Of a stretch of DNA of 64,000 nucleotides, positions 26,459-37,026 are shown piece after piece. This stretch comes from Mycobacteroides salmoniphilum. Lineage in GTDB: Bacteria; Actinomycetota; Actinomycetes; Mycobacteriales; Mycobacteriaceae. The DNA lies in NCBI RefSeq assembly GCF_004924335.1, contig NZ_CP024633.1:3472001-3536000 (forward strand), in the 5' to 3' direction. The number at the start of each line of letters is the position of its first letter. The stretch's first letter is position 1. The position numbers and the translations under genes are program-made. Under the pieces are notes generated by a model, which worked only from the letters and a program-made list of their open reading frames with translations, made no database searches and was not told the origin of the DNA.

Positions 26459-26881
26459 GTGACGACTGCGACACCCGATACGGCCACATCTGGCCGCGAA
26501 GGTAATCGCCTCAAGCGATCGCTATACCGGGGTGATCCAGGAATGTGGTCCTGGGTCCTGCATCGCATTACCGGTGCCACAATTTTCTTCTTCCTCTTTG
26601 TTCACGTCCTGGATACTGCCCTCGTACGGGTAAGCCCCGAGGTGTACAACTCGGTGATCGAGACCTACAAGACCCCGATCGTCGGGCTGATGGAACTCGG
26701 CCTGGTAGCGGCGGTCCTGTACCACGCGCTCAATGGCGTCCGAGTCATTCTCGTCGATTTCTGGTCGAAGGGCCCGCGTTATCAGCGGCTCATGCTGTGG
26801 ATCATCGGCGCCACCTGGTTTGTGGTGATGGTTCCCGCGGTAACCCGGATTCTCATGCACATGGCGGAGCGATTCCTGTGA
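26459..26881 (+). CDS. sdhC: Succinate dehydrogenase cytochrome b556 subunit
   Basis: A 140-residue membrane anchor. SLYRGDPGMWSWVLHRITG is the family signature with the quinone- and haem-associated Ser/Arg and His region, followed by three membrane helices (IFFFLFVHVLD, ELGLVAAVLYHALNGVRVIL with the haem His, LMLWIIGATWFVVMV). The GTG at 26459 is chosen because GGAGG ends 5 nt before it and the family N terminus starts there; the frame is open further upstream. The stop overlaps sdhD. Confidence 0.92.
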   Translation: MTTATPDTATSGREGNRLKRSLYRGDPGMWSWVLHRITGATIFFFLFVHVLDTALVRVSPEVYNSVIETYKTPIVGLMELGLVAAVLYHALNGVRVILVDFWSKGPRYQRLMLWIIGATWFVVMVPAVTRILMHMAERFL

Positions 26882-27360
26882 CGACACCTCAGACCGGCTC
26901 CCATGCGAGCACTCGCGCCAGCGGTCGCCCCGCTCCCGTGATGGAGCGCAACTACGACCGCCCTGCCGCGCTGGACAATCCACGCGCACCCCGGCGCGGG
27001 TCGGGCATGCCCAACTTCGAGAAGTACGCGTGGATCTTCATGCGTCTGTCGGGTGTCGTCCTGATCTTCCTGGCACTCGGCCACCTCTTCATCATGCTGA
27101 TGTGGGACAACGGCGTGTACCGCCTGGACTTCAACTTCGTGGCGCAGCGCTGGGCGAGCCCGTTCTGGCAGACCTGGGACCTGACGATGCTGTGGCTCGC
27201 GCAGCTGCACGGCGGTAATGGCATGCGCACGATCATCGCCGACTACACCCGCAAGGATTCGACCCGGTTCTGGCTCAATTGCCTGCTGGCACTGTCGATC
27301 ATCTTCACGGTTGTGCTCGGCACCTACGTCCTGCTGACCTTCAACCCGAACATCGGTTAG
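26878..27360 (+). CDS. sdhD: Succinate dehydrogenase hydrophobic anchor subunit
   Basis: A 160-residue membrane anchor partner of SdhC. After a 40-residue hydrophilic leader come YAWIFMRLSGVVLIFLALGH with the haem-associated His, WDLTMLWLAQLHGGNGMRTI, and a last helix CLLALSIIFTVVLGTYVLL. The GTG at 26878 overlaps the sdhC TGA, and sdhA follows after 13 bp. Together the two anchors bind haem b and menaquinone at the membrane. Confidence 0.92.
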   Translation: MTTPQTGSHASTRASGRPAPVMERNYDRPAALDNPRAPRRGSGMPNFEKYAWIFMRLSGVVLIFLALGHLFIMLMWDNGVYRLDFNFVAQRWASPFWQTWDLTMLWLAQLHGGNGMRTIIADYTRKDSTRFWLNCLLALSIIFTVVLGTYVLLTFNPNIG

Positions 27361-27373
27361 GGGCTTTTTCACT

Positions 27374-29140
27374 ATGGGTTCCCCCATCATTCAGGAACAT
27401 CGGTACGACGTCGTCATCGTCGGCGCGGGCGGTGCGGGTATGCGCGCCGCTGTGGAGGCCGGACCTCGCGTTCGTACGGCGGTATTGACCAAGCTGTACC
27501 CGACACGTAGTCACACCGGTGCCGCCCAGGGCGGTATGTGCGCCGCGCTGGCCAATGTCGAGGAAGACAACTGGGAGTGGCACACCTTCGACACCGTCAA
27601 GGGCGGCGACTATCTCGCCGACCAGGACGCCGTGGAGATCATGTGCAAGGAGGCCATCGACGCCGTCCTCGACCTCGAGAAGATGGGTATGCCGTTCAAC
27701 CGGACGCCCCAGGGTCGAATCGACCAGCGCCGCTTCGGTGGTCACACTCGCGACCACGGTAAGGCGCCGGTGCGCCGGGCCTGCTACGCCGCGGACCGTA
27801 CCGGGCACATGATCCTGCAGACGCTGTACCAAAACTGCGTCAAGCACGATGTCGAGTTCTTCAACGAGTTCTACGCGCTGGATGTCGTGCTCACCGAGAC
27901 GGCCAACGGCCCGGTAGCCACCGGCATCGTGGCCTACGAACTCGCGACCGGCGACATCCATGTATTCCACGCCAAGGCAATCGTTTTCGCCACCGGCGGT
28001 TCGGGTCGCATGTACAAGACCACCTCCAACGCGCACACCCTGACCGGCGACGGCCTGGGCATCGTGTTCCGCAAGGGACTTCCGCTGGAGGACATGGAGT
28101 TCCATCAGTTCCACCCGACCGGCCTTGCGGGTCTGGGCATTCTGATCTCCGAGGCCGTGCGCGGTGAGGGCGGTCGTCTACTCAACGCCGACGGTGAACG
28201 ATTCATGGAGCGCTACGCCCCCACCATCGTCGACCTGGCACCTCGCGACATCGTCGCGCGGTCAATGGTTCTCGAGGTGCTCGAGGGCCGCGGCGCCGGA
28301 CCGAACAAGGACTACGTCTACATCGACGTGCGTCACCTCGGCGCCGACGTGCTGGAAGCGAAACTGCCGGACATCACCGAATTCGCCCGCACGTACCTGG
28401 GCGTCGACCCGGTCACCGAACTGGTTCCGGTGTATCCCACCTGTCACTACGTGATGGGCGGCATCCCGACCAACATCCAGGGACAGGTGCTGCGCGACAA
28501 CGACAACGTTGTCCCCGGTCTGTACGCGGCCGGCGAGTGCGCCTGCGTCTCGGTGCACGGCGCCAACCGGCTGGGCACCAACTCGCTGCTGGACATCAAC
28601 GTGTTCGGTCGCCGCGCGGGCATTGCCGCGGCCGAGTACGCCGAAGCCCACGACTTCGTCGAACTGCCGGAGAGCCCGGCCACGATGGTCACCGAGTGGG
28701 TGGCCGACGTGCTGTCCGAGCACGGCGACGAGCGGGTGGCTGACATCCGCACCGAGCTGCAGCAGTCGATGGACAACAACGCCGCGGTGTTCCGCACCGA
28801 AGAAACGCTCAAGCAGGCGTTGCAGGACATCCACCGCCTCAAGGAGCGGTACAGCCGAATCACGGTGCACGACAAGGGCAAGCGCTACAACAGCGATCTA
28901 CTCGAGGCCATCGAGCTGGGCTTCCTGCTCGAACTCGCCGAGGTGACCGTGGTCGGTGCGCTCAACCGCAAGGAATCCCGTGGCGGCCACGCCCGCGAGG
29001 ACTACCCGAACCGCGACGACACCAACTACATGCGACACACCATGGCGTACAAGCAGGGTGCCGAGCTGCTGTCCGATATCCGGCTGGACTACAAGCCCGT
29101 CGTCCAGACCCGGTACGAGCCGATGGAACGGAAGTACTGA
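27374..29140 (+). CDS. sdhA: Succinate dehydrogenase flavoprotein subunit
   Basis: A 588-residue flavoprotein of complex II that oxidises succinate to fumarate. IVGAGGAGMRAAVEAG binds FAD, and RSHTGAAQGGM carries the His (near 46) that usually bonds FAD covalently. Active-site residues lie in FHPTGLAGLGILISEA and REDYPNRDD, and the C-terminal motif LLDINVFGRRAG is typical. The order sdhCDAB and the family type match the Rv3316-3319 operon. Length is normal. Confidence 0.96.
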   Translation: MGSPIIQEHRYDVVIVGAGGAGMRAAVEAGPRVRTAVLTKLYPTRSHTGAAQGGMCAALANVEEDNWEWHTFDTVKGGDYLADQDAVEIMCKEAIDAVLDLEKMGMPFNRTPQGRIDQRRFGGHTRDHGKAPVRRACYAADRTGHMILQTLYQNCVKHDVEFFNEFYALDVVLTETANGPVATGIVAYELATGDIHVFHAKAIVFATGGSGRMYKTTSNAHTLTGDGLGIVFRKGLPLEDMEFHQFHPTGLAGLGILISEAVRGEGGRLLNADGERFMERYAPTIVDLAPRDIVARSMVLEVLEGRGAGPNKDYVYIDVRHLGADVLEAKLPDITEFARTYLGVDPVTELVPVYPTCHYVMGGIPTNIQGQVLRDNDNVVPGLYAAGECACVSVHGANRLGTNSLLDINVFGRRAGIAAAEYAEAHDFVELPESPATMVTEWVADVLSEHGDERVADIRTELQQSMDNNAAVFRTEETLKQALQDIHRLKERYSRITVHDKGKRYNSDLLEAIELGFLLELAEVTVVGALNRKESRGGHAREDYPNRDDTNYMRHTMAYKQGAELLSDIRLDYKPVVQTRYEPMERKY

Positions 29141-29141
29141 G

Positions 29142-29924
29142 ATGACTGCGGTTATCGAGAAAGCCGAAGCCGGCGACCCGCCGCTGCCGCCGATCCCCGA
29201 GGGCGCGGTCATGGTGGAGCTCAAGATTCAGCGCTTCAACCCCGAGGATCCGGACGCCGCCGGGTGGCAGAGCTTCCGCGTGCCCTGCCTGCCGACGGAC
29301 CGGCTGCTGAACCTGCTGCTGTACGTGAAGGGCTACCTGGACGGCACGCTGACCTTCCGCCGCTCCTGCGCGCACGGTGTGTGCGGCTCGGATGCCATGC
29401 GGATCAACGGTGTCAACCGGCTGGCCTGCAAGGTCCTGATGCGGGATCTGCTACCCAAGAAACCCAAGAAGATGCTCACCATCACCATCGAGCCGATCCG
29501 CGGTCTGCCCGTGGAAAAGGACCTCGTGGTCAACATGGAGCCCTTCTTCGATGCGTTCCGCGCCGTGAAGCCGTACATGATCACCAGCGGCAATCAGCCG
29601 ACGCGCGAATACATCCAGAGCCAGACCGACCGCGCGCGCTTCGATGACACCACCAAGTGCATCCTGTGCGCTTGCTGCACCACCAGCTGCCCGGTGTTCT
29701 GGAGCGACGGAAGCTACTTCGGTCCCGCCGCGATCGTGAACGCGCACCGGTTCATCTTCGACAGCCGCGACGAGGCTGCCGCCGAACGTCTGGACATCCT
29801 CAATGACGTCGACGGAGTGTGGCGCTGCCGCACCACGTTCAACTGCACGGACGCCTGCCCGCGCGGTATCGAGGTCACCAAGGCGATCCAGGAGGTCAAG
29901 CGCGCACTGATGTTCGCGCGCTAG
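29142..29924 (+). CDS. sdhB: Succinate dehydrogenase iron-sulfur subunit
   Basis: A 260-residue protein with three iron-sulfur sites that passes electrons from SdhA to quinone. SCAHGVCGSDA and the later LAC bind the [2Fe-2S] cluster; CILCACCTTSCP and CTDACPRG bind the [4Fe-4S] and [3Fe-4S] clusters. The ATG at 29142 follows the sdhA stop by 1 nt. Last gene of the operon; the next gene starts 54 bp on and is unrelated. Confidence 0.96.
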   Translation: MTAVIEKAEAGDPPLPPIPEGAVMVELKIQRFNPEDPDAAGWQSFRVPCLPTDRLLNLLLYVKGYLDGTLTFRRSCAHGVCGSDAMRINGVNRLACKVLMRDLLPKKPKKMLTITIEPIRGLPVEKDLVVNMEPFFDAFRAVKPYMITSGNQPTREYIQSQTDRARFDDTTKCILCACCTTSCPVFWSDGSYFGPAAIVNAHRFIFDSRDEAAAERLDILNDVDGVWRCRTTFNCTDACPRGIEVTKAIQEVKRALMFAR

Positions 29925-29978
29925 CCGATCGACCTGTCCGCACGGCGCCTGTCACACATCTGCGGGCTGTCTCGTCAT

Positions 29979-30596
29979 ATGGGTATGACTGAGACACCAC
30001 GCACAACAACACGTATCGAGCCCGTTGCCCCGCGGCACGCTTCACTGCTCACCCGCATCATGTACCGGGTTGCCAGACGGCGATATGGCCAAGTGCCCGA
30101 GCCGTTTACGGTGATCGCCCACCATCGCAAGCTGATGGTCGCGGCCGCGATGCACGAGCAGATGCTGAGCAGCGCGTCGCAGGTATTGCCGGTGAACGTC
30201 CGTGAGCTCGCAGTGTTCTGGACCGCCCGCACGGTGGGCTGCTCCTGGTGCGTCGACTTCGGCTCCATGCTGCAGCGGCTCGACGGCTTGGACGTCGAGC
30301 GCCTCAAGGCCGTAGAGGGATATGCGAGTTCTCCTCTATTCACCGACGACGAGCGTGCCGCCATCGCCTATGCCGACGCGATGACCGGCAATCCGCACGA
30401 CATCACCGACCAACAGGTCGAGGACCTGCGGCGGCGGTTCGGCGACGCCGGAGTGATCGAGCTGACCTATCAGATCGGCGTCGAGAATATGCGTGCCCGC
30501 ACCTACGCGGCGCTCGGAATCACCGAGCAGGGCTTCAATTCCGGTGATGCCTGCCGGGTTCCGTGGGCGAGTCCCCAAGACTCCCTGGACGCCTAG
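29979..30596 (+). CDS. AhpD-fold carboxymuconolactone-decarboxylase-like protein
   Basis: A 205-residue AhpD-like protein. The CxxC redox pair is in VGCSWCVDFG (Cys 88 and 91), in the usual place after a helix of the fold. Members reduce peroxides or act in peroxidase partner systems. Its importance is context: an ECF41-type sigma factor lies convergently next to it, and AhpD/CMD proteins are the standard ECF41 partners and likely targets. An internal ATG at 29985 is an alternative start. Its stop shares CTAG with the sigma gene's stop. Confidence 0.85.
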   Translation: MGMTETPRTTTRIEPVAPRHASLLTRIMYRVARRRYGQVPEPFTVIAHHRKLMVAAAMHEQMLSSASQVLPVNVRELAVFWTARTVGCSWCVDFGSMLQRLDGLDVERLKAVEGYASSPLFTDDERAAIAYADAMTGNPHDITDQQVEDLRRRFGDAGVIELTYQIGVENMRARTYAALGITEQGFNSGDACRVPWASPQDSLDA

Positions 30597-31501
30597 CCGG
30601 TCCGCAGCGGCGTGCCGGTGAACTTGTCGGGATTGCTGACATCCCAGACTGCCAGCACCTTGCCGTCCCGCACCGTGTAGCCACTGACACGGGGCAGCAC
30701 CGGCCTGAAGTCCGGGTCGGTGTCTGTCTCGGTCAGATACATGCCGAACTGTCCATTCACCAACGCCGGATTGATGGCCTGCATCATCTGCGGGCCGTAA
30801 CGGTCCAGCAACCCAAGCAGGAAACGGGCCACCTTGTCGGGGCCATGGATGACCCGGACCGCAGTCGGCGCCTTGCCGTTGGAATCTCCCGTCATCGTCA
30901 CGTCCGGATGCAGCAGTCGGACAACGGCTTCCACGCTGCCCGACATGAGCGCCTCAAGCAACTTGCCAACCACCTCGTTGTGCTCGGCATCGGACACCGG
31001 TTCCGGGGCTGCCGTCACCGCCCGGCGCGCACGCGTGGCGAGTTGACGCGCGGCCGCATCGCTCATGCCGAGAATCTCGGCAATCTGCTTGAACGGCAAC
31101 GAGAAGCCGTCGTGCAAGACAAACGCGACGCGCTGATCGGGCGCCAGGCGGTCCAGCACCACCATGGCCGCAAAGCGCGCGTCCTCACTGGCCACCAGTG
31201 CGGTCAGCGGATCATTGCCGTCCAGGCCTGTGACCACCGGCTCCGGAAGCCACTCCCCCACATAGGTTTCCCTGCGATAGACGGCAGATCGCAACCGGTC
31301 CAGCCCGAGCCGGGAGACCACGGTGGTCAGCCACGCCGGCAGGTCTTCGATCTCGACGGCCGTGGCGTGCAGACGCAGCCAAGCGTCCTGGACGATGTCC
31401 TCGGCGTCGGCAACGCTACCGGTGAGCCGATAAGCCACCGCCTGCAATCGCGGGCGCAGCGCCTCGAATTCGTCGGTGCGATCACGTACCGGAACTGCCA
31501 C
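30593..31501 (-). CDS. sigJ: ECF41-group sigma factor with C-terminal SnoaL-like domain (SigJ-like)
   Basis: A 302-residue extracytoplasmic-function sigma factor. Sigma2 (YRLTGSVADAEDIVQDAWLR) and sigma4 (LPFKQIAEILGMSDAAARQL) are clear. ECF41 hallmarks are present: WLPEP at residues 84-88, a SnoaL/NTF2-like C-terminal domain, and NPDKF near 290 at the end. In this group the fused C-terminal domain replaces an anti-sigma factor. Position near dacB1 matches sigJ (Rv3328c). Probably controls the convergent AhpD-like gene, judged from the family; a promoter match was not tested. Confidence 0.92.
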   Translation of the reverse strand: MAVPVRDRTDEFEALRPRLQAVAYRLTGSVADAEDIVQDAWLRLHATAVEIEDLPAWLTTVVSRLGLDRLRSAVYRRETYVGEWLPEPVVTGLDGNDPLTALVASEDARFAAMVVLDRLAPDQRVAFVLHDGFSLPFKQIAEILGMSDAAARQLATRARRAVTAAPEPVSDAEHNEVVGKLLEALMSGSVEAVVRLLHPDVTMTGDSNGKAPTAVRVIHGPDKVARFLLGLLDRYGPQMMQAINPALVNGQFGMYLTETDTDPDFRPVLPRVSGYTVRDGKVLAVWDVSNPDKFTGTPLRTG

Positions 31502-31522
31502 CGCTTCAGCCTAGGCCTGCAA

Positions 31523-31534
31523 TAGGGTGAGCCC
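31523..31534 (+). promoter_or_regulatory. Predicted leaderless promoter -10 element
   Basis: TAGGGT at 31523-31528, a 6-nt spacer GAGCCC, and the ATG at 31535. Lies in the 33-bp gap between the divergent sigma factor and the SMP-30-like gene. Confidence 0.6.
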
Positions 31535-32545
31535 ATGGCCAAGCCGTCAATCGATCCCGTTCGCTGGCAGCCGCCCGGAGTACGGGCGCTATCCCTGAAT
31601 CCACAGCCCCTGCCCTCCCTGACGGTGGTGCCGGTCCCTGGTCACGGCCCCGAGGACGTCGTGGCCGACGCCGCGGGAAACATCTGGGCGGGTGTGGTGG
31701 ATGGAAAGATTCTCCGTATCTCTCCCGATGGTGCCGAGATCACGCATATCGCGACCACCGAGCACCCGCCCCTGGGCCTGCATATCGCACGCGATGGACG
31801 CGTGTTGATCTGCAGTCGCGACAAGCTGCTGGCACTCGATCCGGCGTCCGGAGATATCGAGCCACTTGTCTCCAAGGTCGACGGACCGCCGCTGATCTTC
31901 TGCTCGAATGTCACCGAAGCATCCGATGGGACAATCTATTTCAGCGAATCGACGGCGCGTTTTCCGTTTGAGCAGTTCATGGCGGCCATCCTGGAGGGTC
32001 GCCCCACCGGGCGGGTATTTCGCCGCGATCCTGACGGCACCGTGACGACCATCGCCACGGGACTGGCCTTCACCAACGGGGTCACGCTCACCGCCGACGA
32101 GTCCGCCTTGATCGTCGCCGAGACCGTCGGCCGCCGGGTGAGCAGGTACTCACTGACCGGTGCGGACGCCGGCGCCCTGACGCCCATCCTCGAAGAGATC
32201 CCGGGCATGCCCGACAACATCAGCACCGGCGCGGACGGTCGCATCTGGGTCACCCTGGCCAGCCCGCGCAACGCACTCGCCGAATGGCTACTCCCGCGCG
32301 CTCCCGCAATGCGGAAGGTCCTGTGGCAGCTGCCCGACGCACTGCTTCCGGGCACGGACACCGATCCGTGGGTTATCGCGGTGAACCCGGACACCGGCGA
32401 TGTGGTGGCCAACATCAGCGGCAAGTCGCGGGATCTGCGCACCATCACCGGTGTCGTCGAATCCGGCGGTCGACTCTGGTTGGGCTGCATCGGATCGTCC
32501 GCTGTCGGTCACCTCAACCTGGCCGATATCGCACCGCCCACCTAG
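31535..32545 (+). CDS. SMP-30/strictosidine-synthase-like beta-propeller protein
   Basis: A 336-residue six-bladed propeller protein. [20 protein letters not shown] begins the first blade. [21 protein letters not shown] and [12 protein letters not shown] fit the strictosidine synthase-like subgroup, while calcium-dependent lactonases share the fold. Substrate unknown; hydrolysis of a lactone or similar bond is possible. It is divergent from sigJ and in front of dacB1 with a 77-bp gap. Confidence 0.82.
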   Translation: MAKPSIDPVRWQPPGVRALSLNPQPLPSLTVVPVPGHGPEDVVADAAGNIWAGVVDGKILRISPDGAEITHIATTEHPPLGLHIARDGRVLICSRDKLLALDPASGDIEPLVSKVDGPPLIFCSNVTEASDGTIYFSESTARFPFEQFMAAILEGRPTGRVFRRDPDGTVTTIATGLAFTNGVTLTADESALIVAETVGRRVSRYSLTGADAGALTPILEEIPGMPDNISTGADGRIWVTLASPRNALAEWLLPRAPAMRKVLWQLPDALLPGTDTDPWVIAVNPDTGDVVANISGKSRDLRTITGVVESGGRLWLGCIGSSAVGHLNLADIAPPT

Positions 32546-32622
32546 TCGGCCCGATAAGTCACATCCGACACAGGCGTAACATCCCCCAGTTCAGGGTGGT
32601 GTTCACTTACTGTGGCAAGGCG

Positions 32623-33909
32623 ATGACCACCTGGATTCCTGCGCCCGATCGCCGCCCGTCGCTGCGGACCGCCGCGACGCGCCTCGCCGCGGCCACCGCC
32701 GCCGGACTGATCGTCGCCACCTTTCCCTTGAGCACGCCGCTCGCCGCCGCCGAACCCGGATTTACCCCGCCGGATACCAGCGGGTGCCCCTACAAGGTCG
32801 TCACGCCTCCGGCAGTCGACACCTCCGAGGTACCCAGGGCCGGTGGAGATCCGCCCGCACCGCTCCCGGTGCCCGCCAAGCCGATCGGCGGCGAGATGCT
32901 CGGGCGCTGCGATGTGATCACCCCGGACGGGGCAGGGCCCATCCCCAACGATGTTTCCGCGGAATCCTGGCTTATCGCCGACCTGAACACCGGAAATGTG
33001 GTGGCCGCCAAGGACCCCCACGCCCGGCACCGGCCCGCCAGTGTGATCAAGGTGCTGGTCGCGATGGATGCCATCAACAACCTGAACCTCAACCAGGCGG
33101 TCGTGGGAACCCAGGACGACGCGAACAGCGAGGGCACCAGGGTCGGCGTCGACGTCGGCGGCACCTACACCGTCCGGCAACTGCTCACCGGCCTGCTCAT
33201 GAACTCGGGCAACGACGCCGCACACGCGCTGTCCGTCCAGCTCGGCGGAATGAATGAGACCGTCACCAAGCTCAACGACATGGCGCAGAAACTCGGCGCA
33301 CGCGATACCCGGGTGGCCACCCCCTCAGGTCTGGACGGTCCCGGTATGAGTACCTCGGCCTACGACCTGGGCTTGTTCTACAAGTACGCGTTCGCCGACC
33401 CCACCTTCGCCGATCTGGTGTCGGCGCCGAAGGCGACGTTCCCGGGCCACCCCGCCAAACCCGGTGAACACGATGACCATCCGCCCTACGAGATGACCAA
33501 CGACAACCGGCTGCTCTACAACTACCCCGGTGCGCTCGGCGGGAAGACCGGATACACCGACGACGCGCAACAAACCTTCGTCGGCGCCGCCGAACGCGAC
33601 GGCCGCCGGTTGGTCGTCACCATGCTGCGCGGTACGCGTCTTCCGATTGCACCGTGGGAGCAGGCGGCCCATCTGCTCGACTACGGGTTCTCGACCCCGC
33701 CCGACGCCTCGATCGGCAAGCTCGTCGACCCCGACCCCTCGCTGCTGACCAAACCGCACGCTGACAACGCGGCCACTCCCCAGGCGGCCGGCCTCAGCGC
33801 CGACGCGGTGAACAGCGTCCCCGTCCGGGTGGGCGTGACCATCATCGGCGCGATGATCGTCTTCGGGCTCATTCTCGCGGCGAGATCACTCAACCGCCGC
33901 CAGGCCTAG
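32623..33909 (+). CDS. dacB1: D-alanyl-D-alanine carboxypeptidase (penicillin-binding protein)
   Basis: A 428-residue DacB1-type DD-carboxypeptidase that trims peptidoglycan stem peptides. A signal-peptide-like N terminus ([20 protein letters not shown]) leads to a Pro-rich spacer, then the S11-type catalytic core: SVIK near residue 140, SGN near 195 and KTG near 308. A final helix ([20 protein letters not shown]) anchors it in the membrane. The ATG at 32623 is chosen; GTGs lie upstream in frame but would place charges before the signal segment. Position and sequence match Rv3330. Confidence 0.92.
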   Translation: MTTWIPAPDRRPSLRTAATRLAAATAAGLIVATFPLSTPLAAAEPGFTPPDTSGCPYKVVTPPAVDTSEVPRAGGDPPAPLPVPAKPIGGEMLGRCDVITPDGAGPIPNDVSAESWLIADLNTGNVVAAKDPHARHRPASVIKVLVAMDAINNLNLNQAVVGTQDDANSEGTRVGVDVGGTYTVRQLLTGLLMNSGNDAAHALSVQLGGMNETVTKLNDMAQKLGARDTRVATPSGLDGPGMSTSAYDLGLFYKYAFADPTFADLVSAPKATFPGHPAKPGEHDDHPPYEMTNDNRLLYNYPGALGGKTGYTDDAQQTFVGAAERDGRRLVVTMLRGTRLPIAPWEQAAHLLDYGFSTPPDASIGKLVDPDPSLLTKPHADNAATPQAAGLSADAVNSVPVRVGVTIIGAMIVFGLILAARSLNRRQA

Positions 33910-33925
33910 CTCTTAGCCGCAGGCC

Positions 33926-34954
33926 TCAGTCGCCGCCGCGGCCTAGCCACGAAATACCTAGCGCGCCAACAGCTCCAGCTCCGAACGCGGCGAGAACCCC
34001 CAGTTTGGAGGACCGCTCGACGGTCTCGACGCGCGTGGTGATGACCACGGGCTCGGGCGGCGGCACATACACAAATGATCGGTTCGCATCGGACGTGGCC
34101 GCCCACGCGGTGGCATACAACAACAGGCGGGCCGTGATGTAGGCGAACACCATGATGCCGAGCACCGGACCAAACGTGGAGCCCGCCGGGCCATGCATGA
34201 TCACGCTCAGATAGATCGAAGCGACCTGTTTGAACAGCTCGAAACCGATCGCCGCGATGAGCCCGGCCCGCACCGCACTCGAGAACGGCAGCCGCTCCCT
34301 CGGGAGCCGCGCGATCATCCAGGTGAACAACGCCCACGACAACACGGTCGCTATCGCGATCGTGACGACCTTGAGCAGGACCGCTGGTATGGAGACGTCA
34401 TGTAGCCCCACCCAGCCGAGTATTCGCAGGATGGTCTTCTCGTTACCGACGACGGTGACCGCGATGGTGAGAGCCAGCGCCACGAACGTTGAGCCCAATG
34501 CCACCAAGTCCGACAGCTTGCCTCGCACGAAGCCGTCCGAGTCGTTGGGCTGCTCCCACATGGCGCTGAGCGCCGCGCGCACGTTGGCCATCCACCCCAG
34601 CCCGGCCCACGCCGCGGTCGCAAGACCCGCGATACCCAGGCTCGTACGCGAGGCAATGGCCGTATCCATCAGATTGATTAGCTGATTGCCCACCTCACCG
34701 GAGATAGCCCCGCTGATGCGGCCACGTAGCTCCGCAATGGTGTCCGGCCGCCTGGACAACACGAAGCCCATCGCCGCGAACCCGACCATCATGAGGGGGA
34801 ACAGCGCAAAAACCGTGAAATACGTGATTCCCGCGGCGTAGAAGTTGCCGTTTACCTTCTGATAGCGCTCCTGCATGCGCATGATGTGGTCAAACCAGGG
34901 AAACCGTGCACGATAGCGGTCGAGAATCCCGGGCTTATCGTCTTCGGCCACCAT
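33926..34954 (-). CDS. YihY/BrkB-family inner membrane protein
   Basis: A 342-residue membrane protein with about six helices. GNFYAAGITYFTVFALFPLM is the family signature helix, and GSTFGPVLGIMVFAYITARL another conserved one. Once thought to be RNase BN, the family is now of unclear function. It follows trpS on the same strand with a 19-bp gap, as in Rv3335c-Rv3336c, so they are likely co-transcribed. The last helix is followed by a Gly-rich tail. Confidence 0.88.
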   Translation of the reverse strand: MVAEDDKPGILDRYRARFPWFDHIMRMQERYQKVNGNFYAAGITYFTVFALFPLMMVGFAAMGFVLSRRPDTIAELRGRISGAISGEVGNQLINLMDTAIASRTSLGIAGLATAAWAGLGWMANVRAALSAMWEQPNDSDGFVRGKLSDLVALGSTFVALALTIAVTVVGNEKTILRILGWVGLHDVSIPAVLLKVVTIAIATVLSWALFTWMIARLPRERLPFSSAVRAGLIAAIGFELFKQVASIYLSVIMHGPAGSTFGPVLGIMVFAYITARLLLYATAWAATSDANRSFVYVPPPEPVVITTRVETVERSSKLGVLAAFGAGAVGALGISWLGRGGD

Positions 34955-34973
34955 TCACCGCCTCTGCTGTTCG

Positions 34974-36071
<1,098 letters not shown>

Positions 36072-36881
36072 TCAGCGGTACTCGACCGTCACCGGCGCGT
36101 GATCGGACCAGCGCAGTGCGTAGGCATCCGCGCGCTCGACCCGTGCCGAGTGCGCTCGCCGGCCAAGATCGGCAGTGGCGAGGTGATAGTCGATGCGCCA
36201 GCCGGCGTCATTGTCGAAGGCCTTACCCCGCCACGACCACCAGCTGTACGGTCCGTCGACATCGGGATGCAGCAGCCGGAAACTGTCGACCCATCCAGCC
36301 TCCAACAGCGCGGCAACCCAGGCCCGCTCCTGCGGCAGGAAGCCCGCCTTCTTCTGGTTTGCCTTCCACGCCTTGATGTCTCGCTCGGTGTGCCCGATGT
36401 TCCAATCGCCGCAGATCACCACGTCGCGCCCGCTGCCCGCCAGCGTCGCCATCCTGGTACCCACCGCCGCCATGAAGCGCTCTTTCTCCTCCTGGCGCGT
36501 GGTACCGGCTTCTCCGGTGGGCAGGTAGATGCTTGCCACCGTGAGATCGCCGATCTGGGCCTCCAGGTACCGGCCGGACTCGTCGAACTCGCCGCCGTCG
36601 GCGTCCAGCGTCGCCTTGGTGGAGACGGCCGGGACCCGGCTGAGGATGCCCACGCCGTTGCGTCCCTTCACGCTCGACGAGGCGTTCACCACGTGCCAGC
36701 CCGCGGCAAGCGCCGGGGCAAGCGCCTCGTGGAGCTGCTCGTCCTCCGCACGCACCTCCTGCAGACACACGATGTCGGCGGTCGTCTGCTCCAGCCAGGG
36801 CAGCAGCCCCCGGTTCTCCGCGGATCGCTCCTTGACTGCGGCACGAATGCCATTGACGTTGATGGTGGTGACGGTGATCAT
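36072..36881 (-). CDS. xthA: Exodeoxyribonuclease III
   Basis: A 269-residue AP endonuclease/3'-5' exonuclease for base excision repair. VNGIRAAVKE is the start of the fold, IVCLQEVRAED holds the catalytic Glu, GDWNIGHTERD the Asp-Asn pair, and WSDHAPVTVEY the terminal Asp-His. The ATG at 36881 (MITVTTINVNG) is preferred over an upstream frame start because the fold begins there. It precedes trpS by 63 bp. Confidence 0.95.
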   Translation of the reverse strand: MITVTTINVNGIRAAVKERSAENRGLLPWLEQTTADIVCLQEVRAEDEQLHEALAPALAAGWHVVNASSSVKGRNGVGILSRVPAVSTKATLDADGGEFDESGRYLEAQIGDLTVASIYLPTGEAGTTRQEEKERFMAAVGTRMATLAGSGRDVVICGDWNIGHTERDIKAWKANQKKAGFLPQERAWVAALLEAGWVDSFRLLHPDVDGPYSWWSWRGKAFDNDAGWRIDYHLATADLGRRAHSARVERADAYALRWSDHAPVTVEYR

Positions 36882-37026
36882 CGGTCGCCGACGATAGTCG
36901 AGTGGTGTGACAGTGATGAGCCGCCGGGGCGAAGAACAGCCAACAGTGATCGGCGCCACGGGGCACGGTAAGTTGACGCAACAGACAGTAATGTCAACGC
37001 AGACGTTGGCACACTAGGAGGACCCC

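Noticed and set aside
32284..32622. Upstream extension of the dacB1 frame over the SMP-30-like gene
   Set aside because: The signal peptide begins just after 32623, and the extension overlaps another clear gene in a different frame.
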